Below, in pieces: positions 44,355 through 52,582 of a stretch of 64,000 nucleotides of DNA. Below the pieces are notes generated by a model. The model had not been told where the DNA came from and searched no databases. It saw nothing but the letters and a program-made list of their open reading frames with translations. Numbering within the stretch: position 1 is the first letter of the stretch; each line of letters begins with the position of its first letter. Source of the DNA: JADKAV01 sp037046735 (GTDB taxonomy: Bacteria > Actinomycetota > Actinomycetes > S36-B12 > UBA10799); contig JBAOHC010000027.1 of NCBI GenBank assembly GCA_037046735.1, forward strand, positions 806,001 to 870,000, read 5' to 3'. A program made the position numbers and the translations under genes.

Positions 44355-46025
44355 TCAGCCCCTGGTCGTATCGCTGCGGATCGGCAGTGGCGCACGCATC
44401 TCCGCCACGGACTCCTCCACATGTGTCGTCCAGTTGAGTCCGCTGGATTCCAGCAGGCGCAGCATCCCCTTGTTCTCAGCCAGCACGCTGGCCACGACCG
44501 CCGAGAAGCCGAGCCGCATCGCGAAGTAGATGAGCACCTGCAGCAGTTTGCGGCCCACGCCCCGACCTTGAAAGTCGTCCTCGACGATCAGGGCGATCTC
44601 CGCGGCCCCTGACCCCTCGGGCGGATCCGGGAAGACGTTGCCCAGTCCGACGATCGCGCCATCCTCACTCATCACGACCAAGGTGGCCCCGCGGTGCCCG
44701 CCGGAAAGCCGCTGCAGGCGCACTCCCCGCCAGTCGGCCAACGAGAAGTAGCGCTGGTAGCGGCTGCGCTCAGAACAGCGATCGTGCATAGCAGCCACGG
44801 CGTCCGAGTCCTCCGGGCGCGCCAGTCTGATCCAGACGTGACCACCCTTGATCGGTTCCACCCAGGTGGCAGCATCCTCGCTGCCCATGGCGGAGGCGAT
44901 GGCGGCCGACAGCCGCAAGAAGGCCGATGCGCGGGTGCGTTCCGCGGCGGCGAACGGGGCCCAACTGCGCTGCAGAACCACATGCTGGTCGGGTGTCCAC
45001 TGCAGACGCATGACGTCGGGGCCGTCGTCCTCACCTTCGGTGGCGTCGGTGACCTCGACCTCGTCGGCCTCCACCAAGCGTTTGGCCGCCAGCGGGGCGA
45101 GCTCGGGCCGCGCCACCACGGCGGTGGCGCCATCGAGCACCCTGGTCGGCAGATCCACGGAATCATCGAGCGACCCAGGGCCGACGTAGACGTTCCTGCC
45201 CACGGACTGTGCCGCGGCCCGCAGCACGTCCGGCCCGACTGCTTCCGGCGCGAACAAAGCGATATCGATGGTGCGGTAGTTGTCCTGCTGTTCGATGACG
45301 GACACGCCGACGCTGTACGTGTGCAAAGCGCCCATCGCCCGGATCAGGCGGGACAAAGTGCCCGGTTGGTCCGGGACGTCCGCCCGGACCCGCCACGGTT
45401 TGCCCGCTTCGTACGACGGGATGAGGGTCAAATCCTGGGGCAGCATGGCAGCTCCGATGCGGGCGATCGTGGCGTTCCACTGCTTCAGCGACGGTTTATC
45501 CTCGACGACGGGATCCAGCATCGACAGCCCCAACCCCATTGCCATCACCAAGTGCGCCAGAGCGGAGTCCGACACCTCTACGTCGATGCCCCCCAGCGCG
45601 CGCATGTGCGCCACGAGCGCCATCGCATTCTTGCGGCGCTGCTGCACACGTTCGATCTCGATGGTGCGGACCTGCTCGTCGACATGGGCGCGGGTCAGCG
45701 CCTCCAGTTCCAGGATGTCCCAACTCGCCGCGGGATGTTCGTACACCTCCTGCGAGACGGCGAGCATGACTGCCAGCGGCGGCATCATTTCGGGCCGCTC
45801 CACTGCTAGTCGGACACGCTCGGCGGCGGAGGATCGGGTCCGCGTCGTGATGACTTCCTCGAACAATTCCGTCCGGCCGCCCGTCAAGCGGCGAACGGTC
45901 TGACTGGAGACGCCCGCCGCCTTGGCGACCATGGTGACCTTGGTGCCGGCGAAACCGTACTTCGCGAACAGTTCTGCCGCGGCATCCACGATCTTCGCGC
46001 GCACCGCCTCGTCGGAAGCCGTCAT
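44355..46025 (-). CDS. TetR-ACT-GNAT fusion protein
   Basis: ATG at 46025, preceded by GGGGG eight bases upstream, gives 556 residues. Residues about 5-60 are a TetR helix-turn-helix (VRAKIVDAAAELFAKYGFAGTKVTMVAKAAGVSSQTVRRLTGGRTELFEEV) and a TetR-like helical part runs to about 185. Residues about 205-285 match an ACT-like ligand domain (WRVRADVPDQPGTLSRLIRAMGALHTYSVGVSVIEQQ). The C-terminal part (about 405-545) is a GNAT acetyltransferase with the acetyl-CoA loop DFQGRGVGRKLLQ near 485. It probably couples small-molecule sensing to protein acetylation and perhaps to transcription. I know ACT-GNAT fusions in actinobacteria; the added TetR domain is unusual. Confidence 0.85.
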   Translation of the reverse strand: MTASDEAVRAKIVDAAAELFAKYGFAGTKVTMVAKAAGVSSQTVRRLTGGRTELFEEVITTRTRSSAAERVRLAVERPEMMPPLAVMLAVSQEVYEHPAASWDILELEALTRAHVDEQVRTIEIERVQQRRKNAMALVAHMRALGGIDVEVSDSALAHLVMAMGLGLSMLDPVVEDKPSLKQWNATIARIGAAMLPQDLTLIPSYEAGKPWRVRADVPDQPGTLSRLIRAMGALHTYSVGVSVIEQQDNYRTIDIALFAPEAVGPDVLRAAAQSVGRNVYVGPGSLDDSVDLPTRVLDGATAVVARPELAPLAAKRLVEADEVEVTDATEGEDDGPDVMRLQWTPDQHVVLQRSWAPFAAAERTRASAFLRLSAAIASAMGSEDAATWVEPIKGGHVWIRLARPEDSDAVAAMHDRCSERSRYQRYFSLADWRGVRLQRLSGGHRGATLVVMSEDGAIVGLGNVFPDPPEGSGAAEIALIVEDDFQGRGVGRKLLQVLIYFAMRLGFSAVVASVLAENKGMLRLLESSGLNWTTHVEESVAEMRAPLPIRSDTTRG

Positions 46026-46144
46026 CACAAGCCCCCTGCACTTCGTCGCTGGGGCATGATCCTCCCGAGGATAGGCCTGCTGCTCCGAGCCTGTCATGAG
46101 CGAGAAACGGCAGTCAAACGCTCGTGATCAAGTTCACACGGTTG

Positions 46145-47575
46145 TCAGCCGTACTGGGACAAGCACCGCTCGAAGGCCGGATTCGGGCGAATGTGCGGCA
46201 AAACGTCTGCAAGGTCCTGGAAGGCCGTCATGGCATTGAACCCGTCGCGGGTGGCCGCATACAGCGCGGCGATGAATGGTGTGCGGGATGCCGCATCGTC
46301 GCAGTGGACGAATACTGTGCGTCCTTGATCGCGAAACCGGGCGATCATGTCCACTGCGTCACGCGCGACCAACTCCAGGTTGGGGTTGTCGGCGGCAACA
46401 GGCGAGTCCCGCAGCCACACACTGACGTGACCTTCGTCAGCGACCCAGGCGGGCAGCAGACGCCCATCACTGCCGAGGCGACACAGCGAGACGACGGCAT
46501 CGACCTCCGGTGGGAGCTGCTGCAGACCCGCCACGTCGCCGAGCAGCACCGCAGCATCTGCGGGCAAGGGGACCACAACGCCAGGCCCCGACCCCACACC
46601 GGCGGGCCACGGCTGCGACGACAGCGCATTGAAGACATCGCGCTGCAGGTCGCCGTCGCGATACCCGGGCCAGCCGAAGACCCGCCGGCGCCACTCGAGC
46701 GGGAGGGCCGAGACGCCCCACCGCGCCCCCAGCAGGCCACCGGCCACCGCGGCCACCGTGGCCGTGTCGCCACCAGCCGCCACTGTCATACGCAGTGCCG
46801 CCTCCACATGTTCGGGACCCGGAACCTCACAGTGGGTGATCGCCGACCACGCGGTCTGAACCACCTGGCTCACCCACCCGTTGCGAACTGCGAAGTCCTC
46901 CGGCATCCCCACTTCGGCCTGTGTGATCACGCGGGCCCATAGTGACTGGCGTTCAACGGGGATCCAAGGCAGCCCGACCACGAGGTCGAACTCACCGTGC
47001 AGGATCGCGTGGCGCTGTGCCTGGTTCCAGAGCACGCATGCATCCCCGGCTTCGGGATGGGCATGGGTGAGTTCGCTGTAGAGCCGCGATGCGCGGGCCA
47101 ACTCGTCGGGGTCGTGCAGGTAACCGAGAACGACCGGAGTGGTACGCATCAGGGACGCATTGCCCGGTGAACCCGCCGGTGCTTGTGCATAGCGGGCCAA
47201 CGCCGCCTGGAGTACCGAGGCGGCTCCCCGGTCCGGGTCATAGTCGTCGAGTACTGCCGCGATGACTGGTGCGACGTCGGCCGTCGTGGCCCGCCATTGC
47301 ACCCACCCCGCGACGACCTCGTTCTGCGCCTCGGCGCTGGTCAGGTCACCGCCAGCCGCCAGCACCCGCAGGATGGGGATGGCCATGGCCGTGTCGTCGA
47401 CCCATTCACCAGCGGCGTACGATCCCAGGCCGCCGCCGCGCAGGTGCACGTCGTCGGGTCGCGGTCGGGGCTCGAAGGCGTATCCGGCGCCGAGGGCGTT
47501 GCCCACAGCCATGCCGACGACCGCACCTGTCGCGCGGTCGAACTGCGCCATGCTCAGCGCGTTGTCCCTCTTCAT
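46145..47575 (-). CDS. ADP-ribosylglycohydrolase fused to a dual-specificity phosphatase-like domain
   Basis: ATG at 47575, after a GGGGG ribosome binding site, gives 476 residues. The first 295 residues form an ADP-ribosylglycohydrolase domain: VGMAVGNALGAGYAFEP, GEWVDDTAMAIPILRVL with metal-binding Asp residues, and AGGDTATVAAVAGGLLGARWG. Residues about 335-476 resemble a dual-specificity phosphatase, with the P-loop VHCDDAASRTPF holding C425 and R431 (C-x5-R). The usual Gly in the loop is Ala, so activity may be reduced. The fusion suggests removal of both ADP-ribose and phosphate, or a phosphatase acting on an ADP-ribose derivative. Confidence 0.88.
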   Translation of the reverse strand: MKRDNALSMAQFDRATGAVVGMAVGNALGAGYAFEPRPRPDDVHLRGGGLGSYAAGEWVDDTAMAIPILRVLAAGGDLTSAEAQNEVVAGWVQWRATTADVAPVIAAVLDDYDPDRGAASVLQAALARYAQAPAGSPGNASLMRTTPVVLGYLHDPDELARASRLYSELTHAHPEAGDACVLWNQAQRHAILHGEFDLVVGLPWIPVERQSLWARVITQAEVGMPEDFAVRNGWVSQVVQTAWSAITHCEVPGPEHVEAALRMTVAAGGDTATVAAVAGGLLGARWGVSALPLEWRRRVFGWPGYRDGDLQRDVFNALSSQPWPAGVGSGPGVVVPLPADAAVLLGDVAGLQQLPPEVDAVVSLCRLGSDGRLLPAWVADEGHVSVWLRDSPVAADNPNLELVARDAVDMIARFRDQGRTVFVHCDDAASRTPFIAALYAATRDGFNAMTAFQDLADVLPHIRPNPAFERCLSQYG

Positions 47576-47648
47576 TCGCCCCCGCCTCGTTGTCCGCTCC
47601 CCCATCATGACAAGAGCATCCGCAACGCGCAGAGTGGACCCGCCACGC

Positions 47649-48233
47649 TCACCCGCTGGGGACGTATGAACCCAACACGGTCCTCAGGATCGCCACCACC
47701 CGCTCGATGTGCGCGTCGTATCCGCCGGCCACACTGGCCCAGACAAGTGCCAGATTGGTCGCGTTGAGGACGTCGACCACCTCGTCGGGGATCTCGGCGT
47801 CGGGCAGGTCGCGATCCAGTTGCTCCCGCAGACCGTCGCGGGTGTTGCGCGAGAACACACCGTCGGGATTCATGAACACGTGCAGAGCCAGGTGGGGCTC
47901 ACGATCGGCAAGGCTGCGTAAGGGCTCGTACTCGGTGGTCGCTTTCAGGTAGACCTTCACCGCCGAGACTGTGCGGTCCAGACCCTTCCCGCGGACGCGA
48001 CGCTGCACCGACTTCGCAAGTTTGATGGTGGTCTCGTCGATCACACGGTCCATGAGGGCCTCGCGGTCACCCACCCAGCGGTACAGGGTGGAACGGCCGA
48101 CACCGAGACGGTCGGCGATCTGAGCCATGTCGACGCGTTGACCAGCCTCAAAGGTGGCGATGGCGACATTGATGGCGTCTTGGGCAGTGGGTTTGGGAAA
48201 CTCCGCGTTCCCCCGAACTGGAGCGGGACACAT
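47649..48233 (-). CDS. TetR-family regulator
   Basis: A 194-residue repressor with start ATG at 48233. The DNA-binding part is AINVAIATFEAGQRVDMAQIADRLGVGRSTLYRWVGDREALMDRVI (about residues 20-65); its HTH turn RSTLYRWVGDR is that of the QsdR-like branch. The remaining 130 residues are helical with no conserved ligand motif that I recognise. A perfect inverted repeat directly before the start codon marks probable autoregulation. The neighbouring genes on the same strand (unknown protein upstream, ADP-ribosylglycohydrolase downstream) are the nearest candidates for control. Confidence 0.88.
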   Translation of the reverse strand: MCPAPVRGNAEFPKPTAQDAINVAIATFEAGQRVDMAQIADRLGVGRSTLYRWVGDREALMDRVIDETTIKLAKSVQRRVRGKGLDRTVSAVKVYLKATTEYEPLRSLADREPHLALHVFMNPDGVFSRNTRDGLREQLDRDLPDAEIPDEVVDVLNATNLALVWASVAGGYDAHIERVVAILRTVLGSYVPSG

Positions 48234-48234
48234 A

Positions 48235-48251
48235 CGCTGATTGTATCAGCG
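48235..48251. promoter_or_regulatory. Inverted repeat before the TetR gene, probable autoregulatory operator
   Basis: CGCTGAT-TGT-ATCAGCG is a perfect 7-bp-arm inverted repeat beginning one base upstream of the TetR start codon. Binding there would block transcription or translation start, a usual TetR layout. Confidence 0.75.
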
Positions 48252-48265
48252 GAATCTCGATAAGA

Positions 48266-49066
48266 TCAATTAATGGCATCGGGTTCGGCGCGCGCCAGTC
48301 CAACTATTCCGGACCATTCGTTGGCGATCTCCCGCTCGGACAGCCACTTGTAGTACCTGGTCGGCACCCGGACCTCGCGGCGTGGGGAAGCAGCAGCGCA
48401 GCTCTCATCACACCCCAACTCCTCCAGGAACAGGAAACGTCGGTCGAGCCAATGACCCGCAGCGACGATCGCCCGGGACACACTGCCCCCGCCGTACATG
48501 CGGCAGCGGTCTCCCGGGGCGGCATCCGGAATCAGCGGACAGCAGCGGTAGGTGAGTTCTCGCGTGCGGGCCGTGAACGTCCGCACGATCTGCCCGGTGG
48601 CCACCTCCAGAACCTGCATGCCTTGCTCGGACCACACCAGCGCGAACCGGGCCTGAGCGCCCGCAGCCATCCGGCGAGCGTCGTCGCCGTCGCGCAGGAC
48701 AATCATGCGGTCGATCCATTGTCGATCTGCGGCCAATGCCACAGCGGGCAGGAAGTCGAGGTCCAGACTGTCCGGCCACGCCTGGTACTCGCGCACGGAC
48801 GTACTGACGAGCAGCACCGGATGGGCGAATGGGAATGACGGGTCGATGCCCGCAGCCGCAGCCACACAGACCAGGCGGTTACCAGCCTGCAGCCGGATCT
48901 GCTGACCGATGAACCCGTTCACCACCTCCTCCGCCGTTCTTGCGACGACTGCCGGGTGGGCGTCCGTGGTCGACAAAGCCCCGAACTCCGGGGGTCGCGC
49001 AATCGCACGCGGTTGTTGGGGCACCTGCAGGTACTCAACGCGTCGCAGCTGCAGTGGATTGCGCAT
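48266..49066 (-). CDS. Hypothetical protein
   Basis: ATG at 49066 (a later in-frame start than the longest frame, close to the divergent gene's promoter) gives 266 residues. The protein is soluble and has several Cys, including YRCCPLIPD, DRCRMYGGG and LGCDESCAAA, possibly metal-binding or disulphides. No membrane segment, signal peptide or enzyme motif is visible, and I do not recognise a family. It ends 32 bases before the TetR gene, the gap holding the inverted-repeat operator. It is divergent from the PI-PLC gene. Confidence 0.7.
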   Translation of the reverse strand: MRNPLQLRRVEYLQVPQQPRAIARPPEFGALSTTDAHPAVVARTAEEVVNGFIGQQIRLQAGNRLVCVAAAAGIDPSFPFAHPVLLVSTSVREYQAWPDSLDLDFLPAVALAADRQWIDRMIVLRDGDDARRMAAGAQARFALVWSEQGMQVLEVATGQIVRTFTARTRELTYRCCPLIPDAAPGDRCRMYGGGSVSRAIVAAGHWLDRRFLFLEELGCDESCAAASPRREVRVPTRYYKWLSEREIANEWSGIVGLARAEPDAIN

Positions 49067-49103
49067 GGTGCCATGTTCCCCGGATAGCCGCAACGAAACG
49101 CGT

Positions 49104-49109
49104 TACCGT
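49104..49109 (+). promoter_or_regulatory. Likely -10 hexamer of the PI-PLC-like gene
   Basis: TACCGT ends six bases before the ATG at 49116, and no ribosome binding site is present. Same layout as several other first genes in this window. Confidence 0.45.
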
Positions 49110-49115
49110 GACCCC

Positions 49116-50210
49116 ATGCTGCTCCTCGCCGCGCTGGCCGTTGTACCGCCCACCCCAGACTGGATGGGGACGCTCTACGATCAGCGTCCCCAGACTCGCC
49201 TGAGCCAGCTGGTGGTGCCGGGGACGCACGACTCCGGCGCGTTCGCCATCGACACGGTGGCACCGTGCAAAGTGACGCCGATCGCTGGTCTGAATCCCAT
49301 TCAGGCGGCCGCCGCGAAGAGCAACCCCTGCGCCGCGGGACGCCTGGCCAAAGCCCAGAGCAGGAATTTCACGGGACAACTCAACGGCGGCATCCGCTAC
49401 CTCGACATGCGCCTAGGTGTGCCAGCACCCAAGGTGATCACAGCCAAGGCGATCCCGAAGAAGATGAGTGCCAGCGCGGCGGCCAAGGTCCCGATCGTGT
49501 TGCAGCACTCATTCACATCGGTGCGCTTCACCAAGGCGCTACAACAGATCGTCGGCTTTGCCAACGCTCATCCCCGCGAGCAGATCATCCTGGATTTCCA
49601 GCACATCGACCTCACGAACAAGCAGAAGAAGGTCGACGCGTACTACACGAAGGCCATCGACAAGGTCCTGCGCACCTACTCGGTGGGGGGCAACACCGTG
49701 TGCTCGCGCGCGTGGACCCGGACGGCCTTCCCAGACCCGTCGACCACAACGCTGGGACAGGCCTGGGAGGCGGGCCGCAACATCGTGGTCCTCCATGCCG
49801 CTGGGCAACTGCCCCAGCGGGATTGTTACCACCCCCGCGAGGCAGTGCTCTACTCACCGTGGCCCAATACCGAGGACCCCACGACCTCCGACACCGCGAA
49901 TCTGGGTTACCTGCAGTCCCGGCAGGCAGGGCTGAGCGGGCAGTCTTCCTGCAGCGTGAGCGGCGGGAACCAATGCGGGCTGTTCGTGAATCAACTGCAA
50001 CTGTCGTTCACGTTCACGTCGCAGGCGCAGTGCCTCACCGGAACGCGCAGCCAGAACTGTTCCCTTGCCGACCTTGCCCGCCTGCGCAACCCGTCGGTCG
50101 TTCCTGCCATGTCGGCCTGGCAGGCGCAGGGGCTGCCGATCAACCTGTCGATTGTGGATTTCTTCGAGATCAACGACACGGCCAGGGGCCTGATCGCCCT
50201 CAACCCCTAG
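49116..50210 (+). CDS. Secreted PI-PLC X-domain protein
   Basis: ATG at 49116 gives 364 residues; the first ten are hydrophobic but short for a signal peptide, so export is likely but not certain. The X-domain of phosphatidylinositol-specific phospholipase C is seen in LVVPGTHDSGAFAI with catalytic H38, IRYLDMRL with R94 and D97, and IVLQHSFTSVRF with second H131. Later parts carry several Cys. Such bacterial proteins cleave phosphoinositide or related glycophospholipid head groups without calcium. The gene is a single unit followed by a strong terminator. Confidence 0.88.
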   Translation: MLLLAALAVVPPTPDWMGTLYDQRPQTRLSQLVVPGTHDSGAFAIDTVAPCKVTPIAGLNPIQAAAAKSNPCAAGRLAKAQSRNFTGQLNGGIRYLDMRLGVPAPKVITAKAIPKKMSASAAAKVPIVLQHSFTSVRFTKALQQIVGFANAHPREQIILDFQHIDLTNKQKKVDAYYTKAIDKVLRTYSVGGNTVCSRAWTRTAFPDPSTTTLGQAWEAGRNIVVLHAAGQLPQRDCYHPREAVLYSPWPNTEDPTTSDTANLGYLQSRQAGLSGQSSCSVSGGNQCGLFVNQLQLSFTFTSQAQCLTGTRSQNCSLADLARLRNPSVVPAMSAWQAQGLPINLSIVDFFEINDTARGLIALNP

Positions 50211-50214
50211 AAGC

Positions 50215-50255
50215 GGCCGGTCCTCGATCCACCCCCGTGGGTCCGAGAACCGGCC
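50215..50255 (+). terminator. GC-rich stem-loop after the PI-PLC gene
   Basis: GGCCGGTCCTCG pairs with CGAGAACCGGCC in 11 of 12 positions, around a 17-base loop, four bases after the stop codon. No U-run follows, as is common in high-GC actinobacteria. Confidence 0.65.
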
Positions 50256-50375
50256 TATGGATCACGATGCCCTGGGGGTACGACAACTACTCCCGCCGCG
50301 AATGGGCACAAGGTGCGATTCTCCACGGCGTGTCGCGACAACAGCTGCCGAATTACTCACGCAGGTCCCCGCGAC

Positions 50376-50395
50376 GTATCACATGTACGATACAT
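50376..50395. promoter_or_regulatory. Palindromic operator at the NmrA operon start
   Basis: GTATC-ACATGTAC-GATAC (50376-50393) and the nested ATGTACGATACAT (50383-50395) form overlapping inverted repeats ending two bases before the start codon. The operon's own MarR-type regulator is the obvious candidate to bind it. Confidence 0.65.
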
Positions 50396-50397
50396 AT

Positions 50398-51213
50398 ATG
50401 TCCCCAATCCTCGTCACCGGCGCAAACGGCAACATCGGCAGCATCGTGAGCGCCAATCTGCGCGCGGCGGGTGTCGAGGTCCGTACCGCCGACCTAGACA
50501 CCCCGTTCGACTTCACCGACCGTCAAACGTGGGGGGTCTTCGAAGGCATCGAGACCATGTTCCTCGTCCGGCCACCCGCATTGAGCAACATCAGCCGCGA
50601 CCTGATCCCTAGCCTGGACGCAGCCCGCCGGGCTGGCGTTCACCACGTGGTCCTGCTCTCCCTGCAAGGCGCTGAGCACAACAAGGTGGTCCCGCACGCC
50701 AAGATCGAAGCGTGGCTGCGCGAATCTGGTCTCACGTGGACGTTCGTGCGTCCTTCGTTCTTCATGGAGAACCTTTCGACCACGCACGCCAGCGATATCC
50801 GGGATCGCGACAGCATCATCGTCCCGGCAGGTAACGGCCGGACCGCCTTCGTCGCTGCCCACGACGTTGCTGCGGTAGCAACCGCTGCGCTCATGAACCC
50901 CGCCGAGCACGCCTTCGCGGCATGGACTCCCACCGGACCCGACGCCCTGACCTACACACAGGTGGCCGAGATCCTCACAACGACCCTCGGTCGCCCCATC
51001 CGCTACCCGAAACCTGGCGTCGTGCGCTATTTCGTGCACGCCACGCGTACTCTCGGCCTGCCCATGCCGATGGCGGCGGTCACCTGCGCGATCTACACGG
51101 TGGCCCGCCTAGGAAAGGCCGACGGCCTCACCGATGATGTCCAGAAGGTCACCGGCAGGGCACCTGTGGACTTCACGGAGTGGGCACACGACCACGCGGA
51201 CGTGTGGCAATGA
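50398..51213 (+). CDS. NmrA-like NAD(P)-binding protein
   Basis: ATG at 50398 gives 271 residues. The N-terminal Rossmann motif is ILVTGANGNIGSIVSANL (residues 4-21), typical of the NmrA/atypical SDR family, followed by TMFLVRPPALSN, HHVVLLSLQGAEHNKVVPHAKIEAWLRESGLTWTFVRPSFFMENL, where the family has a Ser and Lys near the cofactor. It may be a NADPH-dependent quinone oxidoreductase or a redox sensor. Its stop overlaps the MarR start (ATGA). The operator overlapping its start suggests tight repression by the next gene product. Confidence 0.88.
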   Translation: MSPILVTGANGNIGSIVSANLRAAGVEVRTADLDTPFDFTDRQTWGVFEGIETMFLVRPPALSNISRDLIPSLDAARRAGVHHVVLLSLQGAEHNKVVPHAKIEAWLRESGLTWTFVRPSFFMENLSTTHASDIRDRDSIIVPAGNGRTAFVAAHDVAAVATAALMNPAEHAFAAWTPTGPDALTYTQVAEILTTTLGRPIRYPKPGVVRYFVHATRTLGLPMPMAAVTCAIYTVARLGKADGLTDDVQKVTGRAPVDFTEWAHDHADVWQ

Positions 51214-51638
51214 ACGACCTCGAGCGCATCGATGCTTCGTTGATCGCCCTGCGGCGTCTGTGGACCACCCCGCCTCGCATCGACGACCCGGCATTCGGCA
51301 GCGTCGAGATGTCCACCATCTGGGTTGCTGACAGCCTGCGCCGCACTCCCGATCAGACTGTGGCCGATCTCGCCGGCCATATGGGCGTGGCACATTCGAC
51401 AGCCAGTCGGCTGATCGGTCGCGCCGAACGGGTCGGCGCCGTGTCACGACAACCGGACCCACAGGATCAACGCCGGGTGACGGTGCGCCTCACGCCGGCG
51501 GGCCAGATGCTGGCCCAGACGGCTCTGCACCACCGGCTGGCCATCGTCAGCGGTGCCACCCACGATTTCACGGTGCAGGAGCGAGCCACATTCGCGGACC
51601 TGCTCACCCGATTCACCCACCGAAAGGATCCACAATGA
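51210..51638 (+). CDS. MarR-family regulator
   Basis: ATG at 51210 gives 142 residues. The winged helix reads MSTIWVADSLRRTPDQTVADLAGHMGVAHSTASRLIGRAERVGAVSRQPDPQDQRRVTVRLTPAGQ, with the DxRRxxxxLTxxG wing of MarR proteins. It lies between two NAD(P)-binding oxidoreductase-like genes with four-base overlaps on each side. It is probably the repressor of this operon, possibly released by a quinone or an electrophile, as is common for MarR plus NmrA pairs. No Cys-based sensor is visible. Confidence 0.9.
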   Translation: MNDLERIDASLIALRRLWTTPPRIDDPAFGSVEMSTIWVADSLRRTPDQTVADLAGHMGVAHSTASRLIGRAERVGAVSRQPDPQDQRRVTVRLTPAGQMLAQTALHHRLAIVSGATHDFTVQERATFADLLTRFTHRKDPQ

Positions 51639-52252
51639 AGGTTGCTGTCCTTGGCGCGACCGGGCGCACTGGCCGCCCCTTGGTCACCGAACTGCGCCGT
51701 CGCGGGCATGACGTCAGGGCACTCGTCCGCGACCCCGCCGCGTTCTCAGTCGCCGGCGTCGACGTCGTGGCAGGTTCGGTGACGGATCAGGTGGCCATGA
51801 CCGACCTCCTCGCCGGGGTTGATGCGGTGATGTCCGCACTCGGCCCGACGCAGAAGGAGCCAGACCTGCACACCCGCACCGCACAGCTGCTGGTCAACCT
51901 GCTGCCCTCCGGCGGCCGATTCATCGGCATCAGCGGCGCGGGGATCGACGTGCCCGGAGATCAGAAGGGCACCCGCGACAAGGTCATCTCATTCCTCATC
52001 CAGAGACTCGGGGGGTCCGTGGTGCAGGACAAGCCTCGCGAGTACGAGGTGTTTGCCGCCTCGCAGCTTGACTGGACCCTTGCCCGCCCGCCGCGCCTGA
52101 TGGACGGAGACGGCACGGGCTCGTATTACAGCAACGCGCACAAACCCGGCAGGTCGAGCTCGATCAAGCGGGCGGACCTTGCACTGTTCCTCTGCGACTG
52201 CCTGGATGAAGGTCTCTACTCCCGCCAAGCGCCCTTCGTCTCGACTAGTTAG
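51635..52252 (+). CDS. NAD(P)H-binding protein (NmrA/BVR-B-like)
   Basis: A 205-residue atypical SDR starting with ATG overlapping the MarR stop. KVAVLGATGRTGRPLVTELRRRGHDVRALVRDPA (residues 2-35) is the Rossmann signature; RFIGISGAGIDVPG and LDWTLARPPRLMDG follow. Size and pattern fit flavin reductase/biliverdin reductase B-like proteins. With the first NmrA-like gene it forms an operon of two related oxidoreductases around one regulator. Its end overlaps the convergent FmdB gene by eight bases. Confidence 0.88.
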   Translation: MKVAVLGATGRTGRPLVTELRRRGHDVRALVRDPAAFSVAGVDVVAGSVTDQVAMTDLLAGVDAVMSALGPTQKEPDLHTRTAQLLVNLLPSGGRFIGISGAGIDVPGDQKGTRDKVISFLIQRLGGSVVQDKPREYEVFAASQLDWTLARPPRLMDGDGTGSYYSNAHKPGRSSSIKRADLALFLCDCLDEGLYSRQAPFVSTS

Positions 52253-52454
52253 CGCAGCAGCCTCCCCCGCAGCAGCCTCCGGCGCCGCTACCTGCGGTGG
52301 GGGCCGCGACCCCCACGGCGCCCAGCGTGGTCAACAACCGGATGGTGTCATCGTGTCCTGCCGGGCACGTCGCGGGATCCGCTGACGCGGACATCGGCCG
52401 GTTCTGCGTGAAGGTGACCCCGCACGCACGGCAGCGGAATTCGTAGGCAGGCAC
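52245..52454 (-). CDS. FmdB-family zinc-ribbon protein
   Basis: A 69-residue protein. The N-terminus PAYEFRCRACGVTF holds C8 and C11, and C30 and H34 (ATCPAGH) complete a zinc ribbon; the FmdB family normally has a second CxxC. The tail is low complexity and ends GGCCGGGCCAN, with two pairs of Cys that may bind further metal. Function is unknown; FmdB proteins are often regulators or co-factor binding proteins. It converges on the NmrA-like operon. Confidence 0.85.
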   Translation of the reverse strand: MPAYEFRCRACGVTFTQNRPMSASADPATCPAGHDDTIRLLTTLGAVGVAAPTAGSGAGGCCGGGCCAN

Positions 52455-52582
52455 GGCGCCAGACTACCTCTGGCCAGGCTCACCGGGCCATGGCCGGCGG
52501 CGCGATGAACACCCGGCGAACAACACATGTCACTGTTCTGCGGCCGTTGCTTGCCATGGCCGCCCACTTGTTCAATGAACAC

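Noticed and set aside
46026..46144. Imperfect inverted repeat CATGAGCG…CGCTCGTG near 46096-46124 as an operator
   Set aside because: One mismatch in short arms with a long spacer; not distinguishable from chance.
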